From an uncultured Eubacteriales bacterium (GTDB lineage Bacteria; Bacillota; Clostridia; Oscillospirales; CAG-272), in the NCBI GenBank assembly GCA_900546695.1, contig URDX01000004.1, forward strand, positions 62,001-126,000: a stretch of 64,000 bases of DNA, written 5' to 3'. Position numbers and translations under genes: made by a program. A model generated the notes under the pieces. The model was not told where the DNA came from, did no database searches, and saw only the letters and a program-made list of their open reading frames with translations. This document shows positions 41,499 to 48,821 of the stretch, piece by piece (position 1 is the stretch's first letter; the number at the start of each line of letters is the position of its first letter).

Positions 41499-41780
41499 TT
41501 ATTTACCGTTGTTCGAGGTCTTGGATCCCGCATGACCGCGGAAAGATCTCGTAGGTGCGAATTCGCCGAGCTTATGTCCGACCATGTCCTCGGTGACATA
41601 TACCGGGACATGCTTTCTTCCGTCGTGAACCGCAATAGTGTGGCCGACAAACTCGGGGTAAATGGTGGAAGCTCTCGACCATGTCTTGAGGACTTTCTTC
41701 TCGCCTGCTGCGTTCATTGCCTCAACGCGGGCAAAGAGCTTAGCTTCGACGAAAGGTCCCTTTTTAAGACTTCTGCTCAT
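41499..41780 (-). CDS. rpsS: 30S ribosomal protein S19
   Basis: S19 binds the head of 16S rRNA together with S13 and is the contact of RimM. The 93-residue protein reads MSRSLKKGPFVEAKLFARVE, HTIAVHDGRKHVPVYVTEDM and GHKLGEFAPTRSFRGHAGSK, complete and typical. AAGGAGG lies upstream. Located between rplB and rplV. Confidence 0.97.
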   Translation of the reverse strand: MSRSLKKGPFVEAKLFARVEAMNAAGEKKVLKTWSRASTIYPEFVGHTIAVHDGRKHVPVYVTEDMVGHKLGEFAPTRSFRGHAGSKTSNNGK

Positions 41781-41798
41781 TATTCAATGCCTCCTTAA

Positions 41799-42629
41799 TT
41801 ATTTACCGTTTCTACGTCTGACGATGAACTTGTCGGTTCTCGCCTTCTTGTTACGAGTCTTATAGCCGTTGGTAGGCTTGCCCCACGGGGTAACGGGAGA
41901 AGGACGTCCGATAGGAGACTTACCTTCACCACCGCCGTGCGGGTGGTCACAGGGGTTCATGGCAGAACCGCGGACGGTAGGACGAATGCCGCGATGGCGG
42001 GTCTTACCTGCCTTACCGACCTTGACGGTGTCGTGCTCGATGTTGCCGACCGTACCGATGGTAGCCTTGCAGTTAAGAGCAACGAGACGAACCTCGCCCG
42101 AGGGGAGACGTATCTGAGCCATGCCGTTCTCCTTAGCCATAAGCTGTGCATATGCGCCTGCGGAACGGACAAGCTGCGCGCCCTTACCGGGGTGGAGCTC
42201 GATGCTGTTAATGATTGTACCGACGGGGATATTCGCGATAGGAAGTGTGTTACCTACCTTGATATCGGAATCGGGACCCGTATAAACGGTATCTCCTGCC
42301 TTCAGGCCTTCGGGAGCGATGATGTAGCTCTTCTTGCCCTCGGTGTCGGAGAGGAGTGCGATGTATGCAGTACGGTTAGGGTCGTACTCGATGCCGACTA
42401 CGGTAGCCGCGCCGTTTACATTGCGCTTGAAGTCTATGATACGATACTTCTTCTTGTTTCCGCCGCCGTGATGACGAACGGTAATGCGACCGTAGCTGTT
42501 ACGGCCGGAATGCTTTTTGAGAGTTTTTACAAGGCTCTTTTCGGGAGTAAACTTTGTAAGCTCTTCAAATGACGGCACGGTCATGTTACGACGGCCGTTG
42601 CTGGTAGGCTTGTATTTGATTGTTGCCAT
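41799..42629 (-). CDS. rplB: 50S ribosomal protein L2
   Basis: L2 supports the peptidyl-transferase centre and subunit joining. The 276-residue protein begins MATIKYKPTSNGRRNMTV and has GRNSYGRITVRHHGGGNKKK and the C-terminal RGSAMNPCDHPHGGGEGKSP, with the essential His in the HPHGGG loop. It ends KFIVRRRNGK. GGAGG precedes the ATG. Confidence 0.98.
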   Translation of the reverse strand: MATIKYKPTSNGRRNMTVPSFEELTKFTPEKSLVKTLKKHSGRNSYGRITVRHHGGGNKKKYRIIDFKRNVNGAATVVGIEYDPNRTAYIALLSDTEGKKSYIIAPEGLKAGDTVYTGPDSDIKVGNTLPIANIPVGTIINSIELHPGKGAQLVRSAGAYAQLMAKENGMAQIRLPSGEVRLVALNCKATIGTVGNIEHDTVKVGKAGKTRHRGIRPTVRGSAMNPCDHPHGGGEGKSPIGRPSPVTPWGKPTNGYKTRNKKARTDKFIVRRRNGK

Positions 42630-42643
42630 ATCCGTTTACCTCC

Positions 42644-42937
42644 TTAGTTCAGTCCTTCAAAGAACTCGATAGGCTTCGAGTCCTCCTTGAGAGTAACAAT
42701 AGCCTTTTTCCATGCGGACTTGTAGCCACTGTGTACTCCGTAGCGCCGGGGCTGCTTCTTAACGTTGATGATGTTAACGCACTTCACGTCAACCTTGAAT
42801 GCTTTCTCAACCGCAGCTGCAATCTCAGGCTTGGTTGCATCCGAAAGAACCTTGAACGCATACTTCTTGTCTGCGCTCATAGCCATCGAATCCTCTGTGA
42901 TAACAGGGGCGATTATGATGTCATAAACGGTCTTCAT
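42644..42937 (-). CDS. rplW: 50S ribosomal protein L23
   Basis: L23 sits at the exit tunnel and docks trigger factor and SRP. The 97-residue protein begins MKTVYDIIIAPVITEDSMAM and contains KYAFKVLSDATKPEIAAAVE and AFKVDVKCVNIINVKKQPRR. It starts immediately after the rplD stop, with GAGGAGG inside the end of rplD, so the two are coupled. Confidence 0.97.
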   Translation of the reverse strand: MKTVYDIIIAPVITEDSMAMSADKKYAFKVLSDATKPEIAAAVEKAFKVDVKCVNIINVKKQPRRYGVHSGYKSAWKKAIVTLKEDSKPIEFFEGLN

Positions 42938-43561
42938 TTATGCAAATACCTCCTCGAGCTTCTTTGCTGCGTCTGCAGCGACGACAAATGTGTCGGCGTT
43001 GAGAATGTCGTAAACATTCACCTCGGTGCAGGACGCTGTCTTCACACCCTCGATGTTTGCAAAGCTCTTGATGACCTTTGCATCACCGTCGGCGAGGACA
43101 ACGAGGCTCTTCTTTCCGGCGCCGACCGCCTTGAGCATGTTGACCATTACGCGGGTCTTGTACTCATCGGTCTTGATGGAGTCAACGACTACCATGTTGC
43201 CGCCTGCGACCTTGTCGCTGAGAGCGCTGCACATAGCGATTCTCTTAACCTTCTTGTTAAGGGACATCTTGTACTTTCTCGGCTTAGGACCGAGAGCCAC
43301 GCCGCCGTGAGTCCACTGCGGAGCTCTTGTCGAGCCCTGTCTTGCACGGCCTGTACCCTTCTGTCTCCAGGGCTTCTTACCGCCGCCGGAAACCTCGGTG
43401 CGTGTGAGGGTAGACTGTGTACCCTGTCTCTGATTTGAAAGATATGCTTTTACCGCTGTGTGAAGAACAGTGGCGTTTACCTCGCAACCGAATACAACAT
43501 CGGAGAGGGTAATTTCGCCTGTTTCTTTACCAGACATATCGACTACTTTTAAAACCGGCAT
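42938..43561 (-). CDS. rplD: 50S ribosomal protein L4
   Basis: L4 lines the exit tunnel and in Escherichia coli also represses the S10 operon. The 207-residue protein has LPVLKVVDMSG-like start (MPVLKVVDMSGKETGEITL), the extended loop RTEVSGGGKKPWRQKGTGRA, RQGSTRAPQWTHGGVALGPK and KRIAMCSALSDKV. AAGGAGG precedes the ATG. The upstream S10 leader contains paired hairpins, but no known L4 target is recognisable. Confidence 0.97.
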   Translation of the reverse strand: MPVLKVVDMSGKETGEITLSDVVFGCEVNATVLHTAVKAYLSNQRQGTQSTLTRTEVSGGGKKPWRQKGTGRARQGSTRAPQWTHGGVALGPKPRKYKMSLNKKVKRIAMCSALSDKVAGGNMVVVDSIKTDEYKTRVMVNMLKAVGAGKKSLVVLADGDAKVIKSFANIEGVKTASCTEVNVYDILNADTFVVAADAAKKLEEVFA

Positions 43562-43579
43562 GTAACTTCCTCCTTCCGA

Positions 43580-44215
43580 TTACGCATTCTTGACCGTATC
43601 ACGGATGAATACGATACCGCCCTTGGCTCCGGGAACTGCGCCCTTAACCGCGATGAGGTTCGCCTCCGCGTCGATCTTTGCGACTTCAAGGTTTAATACG
43701 GTGACCTGCTCATTACCATACTGACCCGGCATGATCTTGTTCTTGAAAATGCGCGAGGGTGTGGAGGTTGAGCCCATAGAACCGGGCTGACGGTGAATAG
43801 GACCGGTACCGTGTGTCATTCTGAGAATATGTGCGTTCCATCTCTTGACAACACCCGTGAATCCGCGACCCTTGGTAATTCCGGTTACGTCGACCTTTTC
43901 ACCTGCTGCAAAGATGTCAGCGGTGACGGTATCGCCTACATTAAGACCGGAGCAATCATCAAGGCGGAACTCCTTGAGGTGTCTCTTGTTGGATACGCCT
44001 GCAGCCTTAAAGTGTCCGAGCTCAGGCCTCGTGAGCTTTCTCTCGGCTACATCCTCGAATCCGAGCTGAACGGCATCATAGCCGTCATTCTCTGCTGTTT
44101 TCTTCTGGGCAACGACGCAGGGTCCTGCCTCAAGAACCGTTACGGGAATTACGTTTCCCGCTTCGTCAAAGATCTGGGTCATGCCCAGCTTCTTTCCGAT
44201 GATACCCTTCTTCAT
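43580..44215 (-). CDS. rplC: 50S ribosomal protein L3
   Basis: L3 is an early assembly protein near the peptidyl-transferase centre. The 211-residue protein begins MKKGIIGKKLGMTQIFDEAG and has the conserved loop HGTGPIHRQPGSMGSTSTPS with its Gln methylation-site region, then MPGQYGNEQVTVLNLEVAKI. AAAGGAAAAG lies upstream. About 180 bp of hairpin-containing sequence separates it from rpsJ. Confidence 0.97.
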   Translation of the reverse strand: MKKGIIGKKLGMTQIFDEAGNVIPVTVLEAGPCVVAQKKTAENDGYDAVQLGFEDVAERKLTRPELGHFKAAGVSNKRHLKEFRLDDCSGLNVGDTVTADIFAAGEKVDVTGITKGRGFTGVVKRWNAHILRMTHGTGPIHRQPGSMGSTSTPSRIFKNKIMPGQYGNEQVTVLNLEVAKIDAEANLIAVKGAVPGAKGGIVFIRDTVKNA

Positions 44216-44393
44216 AAGTATCTCTTTTCCTTTCTGTTATTGGTTGATCTCCGAGGAGACCAACATGACAATGCCGTAGGCTGCCCGCCTTTCGGTCATG
44301 CAGCGCGGCCGACTTTGCTGCCGGAATGCGCCGGCAGTGCGCTTTTGTCTGCATCATCATGATCATGTTATAATGCAGACACCGAGGCGGACA
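44216..44393 (-). other. Structured gap between rpsJ and rplC
   Basis: No gene. Hairpins: GTCTGCAT/ATGCAGAC (44348-44380, loop 17 nt), CTGCCGG-AATGCG-CCGGCAG (44318-44337), and a small one, TCTCC/GGAGA, at about 44252-44263. No T-run follows on the coding strand. Confidence 0.55.
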
Positions 44394-44708
44394 TCAGAGC
44401 TTGATCTCGATATCAACGCCCGCGGGGAGCTCGAGGCTCATCATTGCGTCAACAACCTTCTGAGAAGGCTTAATGATATCAATGAGTCTCTTGTGAGTTC
44501 TCATCTCAAACTGCTCACGGCTGTCCTTGTACTTATGGACTGCGCGGAGAATGGTTACGATCTCACGGTCGGTAGGAAGCGGAACGGGACCCGATACCGT
44601 AGCGCCGTTGCGCTTAGCGGTCTCAACGATCTTCTCCGCAGCCGTGTCGATAAGGGTGTGATCGTAGCTCTTGAGTCTGATTCTGAGCTTTTCCTTAATT
44701 GCTGCCAT
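44394..44708 (-). CDS. rpsJ: 30S ribosomal protein S10
   Basis: S10 belongs to the 30S head and, with NusB, forms part of the rRNA antitermination complex. The 104-residue protein is MAAIKEKLRIRLKSYDHTLI with GPVPLPTDREIVTILRAVHK and FEMRTHKRLIDIIKPSQKVV. Start ATG 44708 follows AAGGAGG; the frame is open about 31 codons upstream but covers the leader hairpins and is not conserved-looking. First gene of the 30-gene cluster, with its promoter at 45004-45032. Confidence 0.97.
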   Translation of the reverse strand: MAAIKEKLRIRLKSYDHTLIDTAAEKIVETAKRNGATVSGPVPLPTDREIVTILRAVHKYKDSREQFEMRTHKRLIDIIKPSQKVVDAMMSLELPAGVDIEIKL

Positions 44709-45003
44709 CTGTTTTTCCTCCTTAAAGAATTCAGGGGGACCTACACCGAGTACCCTCCCGCTCAGCAGTACCGCTCTCCCGGGTTTCGGAGAACCGCACA
44801 CTGTCCCGGGTGTTTCGGACAGGCTCTTAAAAATAACGGGGTCTGCCGCAGCTCGTCAGCGCGACAGCGCCGCTGTTTTTCCCTGCCGCTCGGTGCGTTT
44901 GCCGCCCGGTTTATAAACTCGGACATACTCTGCGGAAATTCCCTGCGTACAGCCGCATAGCCGCCGCAGCCACCTTCCGCTTCATCGCACATCAAGCCCT
45001 TCT
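44709..45003 (-). promoter_or_regulatory. Long 5' leader of the S10 operon with twin hairpins
   Basis: About 290 nt lie between the promoter and rpsJ. Near the gene are two similar hairpins: CTGTCC/GGACAG (44801-44822) and TCTCC/GGAGA (44775-44792), both with loops of the type GAAAC-CCG. No open frame in it looks like a gene. The leader could be a ribosomal-protein binding site. Confidence 0.5.
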
Positions 45004-45032
45004 ATTTTACATTAAAGGGAGATTTTTTGCAA
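45004..45032 (-). promoter_or_regulatory. Sigma-A-type promoter of the S10-spc-alpha cluster
   Basis: Minus strand TTGCAA (45027-45032), 17-bp spacer, TAAAAT (45004-45009). Divergent from the AbrB-like gene promoter; upstream of the -35 the DNA is AT-rich, consistent with an UP element. Confidence 0.72.
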
Positions 45033-45164
45033 CACCTTTCTTGCAAAAAAGTCTTCATAATTTGAAGAATTTACATTTCGTTAACATTTGTCGTTTTTTG
45101 CAGCACCGAAATAAATGTCACAGCATGGCATTTTGTGTTTTTCAATATAATTATATAGTTTATC

Positions 45165-45193
45165 TTGACAAAACTTACTTAAAGTGGTATACT
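45165..45193 (+). promoter_or_regulatory. Sigma-A-type promoter of the AbrB-like gene
   Basis: TTGACA (45165-45170), 17-bp spacer, TATACT (45188-45193), preceded by AT-rich DNA. The gene starts about 120 bp downstream, leaving a leader of roughly 115 nt that includes TCGATTTCT-like inverted words (about 45206-45231). Confidence 0.82.
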
Positions 45194-45321
45194 ACCATCG
45201 TAGAAATCGAAAGTGCAGTGTCGATTTCTCAAAATCGGACGTGTTCGATGCCGAACGGCACGGCATATCCGAAATGTTTCCCGAAATTTATATCTTTTAT
45301 ATCTGAAAGGAGAAATTTCCC

Positions 45322-45573
45322 ATGAAATCAACAGGCATCGTAAGAAAGATCGACGAGCTGGGCAGAATCGTGCTCCCTATCGAGATCCGTAACACTCTCG
45401 ACATCAAGGCTAAGGACTCTATTGAGATCTTCGTAGATGACGACAAGATCATCCTTAAGAAGTATCAGCCCTCTTGCATCTTTTGCGGCAATTCAGACTA
45501 CGTTACTGTATTCAAGGGCAAGCTTGTCTGCGCTGACTGCGTAGCAACTCTCAAGCGCGCCGTAGTACAGTAA
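45322..45573 (+). CDS. AbrB/SpoVT-family transcriptional regulator with zinc-ribbon tail
   Basis: An 83-residue DNA-binding protein. The N-terminal swapped-hairpin AbrB domain reads KSTGIVRKIDELGRIVLPIE and IRNTLDIKAKDSIEIFVDDD. Instead of the usual C-terminal multimerisation domain there is a Cys4 module: SCIFCG with Cys52 and Cys55, and VCADC with Cys70 and Cys73. Such short proteins are common in Clostridia and probably act as transition-state regulators, sensing zinc or redox state through the Cys4 site (inference). AAAGGAG lies upstream of the ATG. Its promoter is strong. A long structured sequence follows the stop. Confidence 0.9.
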   Translation: MKSTGIVRKIDELGRIVLPIEIRNTLDIKAKDSIEIFVDDDKIILKKYQPSCIFCGNSDYVTVFKGKLVCADCVATLKRAVVQ

Positions 45574-45580
45574 TCCCCCG

Positions 45581-45963
45581 CGGCGGTAGGCTGCCGCACA
45601 GAGCTCCCGCATCGAGGCTCTCCGCGATAGCTTACCGCCGACCGAGCCGACGGCAGCGGCGCAGACGGAGCGTATCCGTTTTGATGCGTCGCTGCCGACG
45701 CGCGCTCGCACCGACCTCCCGCCCGCGTGCCCCGAATATCGAAAGCACCGCCGAGGCAGAGCCTGATACTTCACCGGGCATGCTGTATGGTCGTTAAACG
45801 GGAGCAGCACGGTGCCACACGGTATCGAATGTCGCGTTTGTGTGTACATGTATATATACATACGCCGCATATTCCGCGACCGTGCCGAACAATTTAATTT
45901 AAAGATGAGTATGATCACCCGTTTTTCTCGCCGCGCAAGCAGAACGGGTGTTTTTGTTTTTTT
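45581..45963 (+). ncRNA. Candidate structured RNA or long structured 3' UTR after the AbrB-like gene
   Basis: A chain of stems fills the region between the gene and a terminator. H1: CGGCGGTA/TACCGCCG (45581-45588, 45633-45640) around GAGC/GCTC. H2: CGGCAGCG/CGCTGCCG (45651-45658, 45690-45697) enclosing CGCA/TGCG and ACGGA/TCCGT. H3: GCGTGCCC/GGGCATGC (45725-45732, 45776-45783) enclosing AGGC-AGA-GCCT. H4: GCACG/CGTGC (45807-45811, 45881-45885) with GTCGCG/CGCGAC and the palindrome ATGTATATATACAT. No separate promoter is visible and no known RNA class was recognised. Confidence 0.4.
45917..45963 (+). terminator. Intrinsic terminator downstream of the AbrB-like gene
   Basis: ACCCGTT (45917-45923) pairs with AACGGGT (45943-45949), followed by GTTTTTGTTTTTTT. 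It lies 344 bp after the gene stop. Confidence 0.82.
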
Positions 45964-46258
45964 AATTCGCTGCCGACGATTGATAACCGCAGGAATGCTT
46001 ACGTCAACAAATCGTCGGGTCACACTGCGCCGTCCATGTCGCCATGTAAAGACAAACACCCGCAGCCGTGCCGTCATGCAAAAAAAGCAAACACCTAAGC
46101 TCACGTCGCGATGAAAGCAAATATATTTTTCTTTTCGTGAATAAAAAAGGCTGCACTGCCGCAAAATAACCGATGAAGGAAGCACCGAGATGCAGCTTTT
46201 GCATTTTTGCGCCTTTCCTCAGAAAGCCCGAACAAAAAAACGAAAGGAAAAAAGAGTT
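45964..46258. other. Spacer before the M23 protein gene
   Basis: No gene is supported. It holds an inverted pair AAAAGGCTGCA and TGCAGCTTTT (about 46146-46200) just before the M23 gene. No convincing -35/-10 pair was found, so the promoter remains unplaced. Confidence 0.45.
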
Positions 46259-46978
46259 ATGGATTATAACGCAAAGAGAGCTAAGCTCAGCGGCGTTATA
46301 TACATAATCCTTGCGCTGATGCTCGCTTCGATTATGTGTGTAACCATTTTCACCGCGATCTCCTCGAGAAAAGATACCCCCGCGCCCGATGTGACCGACG
46401 CGCCCGCGCCGCTCGCGACAACCGCCGCGCCTCAGAGCGAGGCAACCGCACCCGTTAACGCAGGGGTAGACGCCATAGACGGACTCGACGACGAGACCGA
46501 GCCCGTTATCGCTCCCGCAGAGGAGCGCGCACCCGAGTTCATAATGCCGGTGGGCGGCAAGGTCAGCGCATCATTTTCGGCAGATATGCCCGTTTTCTCG
46601 ATAACGATGAACGACTATCGCACACACATGGGAATAGACATTGACGCACCGATAGGCACCGAGGTGCGCTGCTGCGCGGACGGTATAGTCGAGAGCGTTT
46701 ATGATGACGACATGAGCGGACGCTGCGTGCGCATCGGGCACAGCAGCGGCTATGCGACCGTTTATCGCGGGCTCGACCCCGATTCGACAGCGTCGCTGAC
46801 CGTAGGCGGCGCGATTAGCTGCGGCGATGTTATCGCATCGGTCGCCGACGGCGCACTGTTTGAGACAGCGCAGTCGCCCCATCTGCATCTTGAGATGTAC
46901 AAGGATGATGCCGTTGTTGACCCGCTCGAGTATCTGCCTTATAATGCAGACGCGGCGGAAGCATACTACGCCGATTGA
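46259..46978 (+). CDS. Membrane-anchored M23/LytM-family peptidase (possible SpoIIQ)
   Basis: A 239-residue protein with one transmembrane helix (about residues 12-33), an Ala/Pro/Thr/Asp-rich linker (38-95) and a C-terminal LytM domain (98-225). The zinc ligands are complete: His123 and Asp127 in THMGIDIDA, and His208/His210 in SPHLHLEMY, so it should be an active endopeptidase outside the membrane or in the forespore space. SpoIIQ of Clostridia has this architecture and keeps its catalytic His, so SpoIIQ is possible, but a vegetative cell-wall hydrolase cannot be excluded. Start: ATG 46259 with AAAGGAAAAAAGAG upstream. Confidence 0.83.
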   Translation: MDYNAKRAKLSGVIYIILALMLASIMCVTIFTAISSRKDTPAPDVTDAPAPLATTAAPQSEATAPVNAGVDAIDGLDDETEPVIAPAEERAPEFIMPVGGKVSASFSADMPVFSITMNDYRTHMGIDIDAPIGTEVRCCADGIVESVYDDDMSGRCVRIGHSSGYATVYRGLDPDSTASLTVGGAISCGDVIASVADGALFETAQSPHLHLEMYKDDAVVDPLEYLPYNADAAEAYYAD

Positions 46979-47056
46979 CCCGCGACTGATATGAAACGGC
47001 GCGTTTAATACACGCCCGCTCATACGGGTACGGCATATATAATATAATGGTAGAAA

Positions 47057-47099
47057 AGCTCTGACGGCGGCAGCATTTTGCGGTCTGCCCGTCAGAGCT
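47057..47099. terminator. Hairpin between the convergent M23 and FGGY kinase genes
   Basis: AGCTCTGACG pairs with CGTCAGAGCT and encloses GGCAG/CTGCC. T-runs are short on both sides, so it is a moderate bidirectional terminator candidate. Confidence 0.55.
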
Positions 47100-47177
47100 A
47101 TATCATTTATTACGCGCCTCACAGCAATGCCGCACACAATATTGTCATGCTCGGTATCGCTACCTCGCGCATCGCCG

Positions 47178-48692
47178 TTATCTATACATATCGAGTGCGA
47201 AATTACGTATCTTTTTATATTTTTCGTACTTCTCTGCATATCTTTCCGCGACCGAACCATCGGGCACGACGGGCTCACCGCGACGCACAAACAGCTCCGC
47301 AGCCTCGTCAAGCGACGAATAAAGCCCTATCGCCCTGCCCGCGAGCATCGCACAGCCCGCAGCGCCCGCCTCCGCCGTAAGCAGAGGGGTTATCGAGCGA
47401 ATACCCGAGAGCGCTCCGAAAATGTCCGCCTTTATGCGCAGCCATATCGGCGAGCATGAGCCGCCGCCCGTAGCCATAAGATCGGTGACAGAGATGCCGA
47501 ACGGCTCAAGTCTTTCGAGGTTATATACCATCTCGAAAGTAAGCCCCTCCATAGCCGCGCGGTACAGCTCTCCGACGCCCGTGCGCATTGTCATGCCGAT
47601 GATGCTGCCCTTTGCGTCGGGCGCGACATCGGGTGTTCCGCCCGCGCCGAGAAAATGCGGCACGATAATAACATCGCTTATCTCCTTCGGGCATGCCTCG
47701 TCAAGCAGACGGTACGCACTGCAGCCGAGCTCCGACGCGCGACGGCGCTCATTCGATGCAAAGCTGTCACGTATCCATTTGAGCAGCACTCCGCCCGAAA
47801 AATTGAAAGCATAGGTCGCGTAAAGTCCCTCGACCGAATGCGGAACGCAGACGAAATTCGAGCCGACAAACTCGCGCTCGCGTATAATATGGTCGAATAC
47901 AGGGGTGATGCACTCGACAGTTCCCGTGCCGTCGACAGCCTGACCGGGAGCAAGCACGCCTGCGCCTGTTGCGGCTGCTATCTGATCGTGAGAGCCCTGA
48001 ACGACACGCATTGATGCGGGAAGCCCGAGCTCCGCGGCAAGGTCGGGCAGGATAGTCCCGACCACCGTTCCGCACGGGACGGGTTCGGGCATCAGTTCGG
48101 GATCAAGCCCCGCGGCACCGAGCACCTCTGCAGAGAAACGGCGTGCTTCAACGTCGAATGCCGCGGTGCGGCAGGCCTGTGCATAATTTGAGGTAAGCGC
48201 CCCGCTCAGACGGTAGCAGATAAAATCCGCCGCCTGAAGAAACTTGTACGCGCGCTCGCGCACGGTGCTCTTGTTCTCCATCAGCCAGATTATTTTAGGC
48301 AGCGAGTACATCGGCGCAAACTCCGTGCAGGTTATCTCGCCTATCCTATCCGCTCCGAGTCTGCCGAGCACGCGCTCTGCCTCGCGCTGCCCCCTGCTGT
48401 CGGTGTACATAAGCATGCTCGAAAGACATGCACCGTTTTTATCGACGGGAACACACGCCTCACCGAAGCTCGTCACGGCAACTGCTGCGATATCCGATGC
48501 ATCTACGGCATCATCCGCCGCACAGCGCGCAATAACCTGCTTTGCCGCAGCAAACATTGCGTCGGCATCCATATCGCCCGCGCCCGCGCCCGTTCCGTAT
48601 TCCGTGTAGGCAAGTGCGAGCTGTCTGCCGTCCTCCGAAAATGCAACGCATTTGATGGCGGTGCTGCCCGCGTCAAGTCCGAGAAGTATCAT
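47178..48692 (-). CDS. FGGY-family carbohydrate kinase, second copy
   Basis: A 504-residue FGGY kinase related to but clearly different from the one at 21878. LGLDAGSTAIKCVAFSEDGR forms the N-terminal phosphate loop, QGSHDQIAAATGAGVLAPGQ the middle metal/substrate region, and VTDLMATGGGSCSPIWLRIK the ATP adenosine motif, ending with GAAGCAMLAGRAIGLY. Motifs suggest a xylulokinase or erythritol/L-ribulokinase-like enzyme; the substrate is open. It is divergent from a class II aldolase gene, and phosphorylated sugar made by this kinase may be the aldolase substrate (inference). GGAAGGAATT precedes ATG 48692. Promoter at 48762-48790. Confidence 0.88.
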   Translation of the reverse strand: MILLGLDAGSTAIKCVAFSEDGRQLALAYTEYGTGAGAGDMDADAMFAAAKQVIARCAADDAVDASDIAAVAVTSFGEACVPVDKNGACLSSMLMYTDSRGQREAERVLGRLGADRIGEITCTEFAPMYSLPKIIWLMENKSTVRERAYKFLQAADFICYRLSGALTSNYAQACRTAAFDVEARRFSAEVLGAAGLDPELMPEPVPCGTVVGTILPDLAAELGLPASMRVVQGSHDQIAAATGAGVLAPGQAVDGTGTVECITPVFDHIIREREFVGSNFVCVPHSVEGLYATYAFNFSGGVLLKWIRDSFASNERRRASELGCSAYRLLDEACPKEISDVIIVPHFLGAGGTPDVAPDAKGSIIGMTMRTGVGELYRAAMEGLTFEMVYNLERLEPFGISVTDLMATGGGSCSPIWLRIKADIFGALSGIRSITPLLTAEAGAAGCAMLAGRAIGLYSSLDEAAELFVRRGEPVVPDGSVAERYAEKYEKYKKIRNFALDMYR

Positions 48693-48740
48693 AGCTTTAA
48701 TTCCTTCCGATCAAAATATAAATGCAAATCAAATTGCTTA

Positions 48741-48769
48741 TTGACTTATAACCTGTAAAATATTATAAT
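48741..48769 (+). promoter_or_regulatory. Promoter of the aldolase gene, overlapping the kinase promoter
   Basis: TTGACT (48741-48746), 17-bp spacer, TATAAT (48764-48769). The -10 overlaps the minus-strand -10 at 48762-48767. Confidence 0.82.
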
Positions 48770-48790
48770 ATACGGGACAAGATATGTCAA
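48762..48790 (-). promoter_or_regulatory. Promoter of the FGGY kinase gene, overlapping the aldolase promoter
   Basis: Minus strand TTGACA (48785-48790), 17-bp spacer, TATAAT (48762-48767). Both hexamers are perfect. Confidence 0.82.
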
Positions 48791-48821
48791 CAATCATTTA
48801 ATTATCAGGGGGAGCAAGCAG

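Noticed and set aside
45493..46185. Open frame of 230 codons on the minus strand across the structured region
   Set aside because: It runs through the terminator and stems of the opposite strand, overlaps the AbrB-like gene and has no family features.
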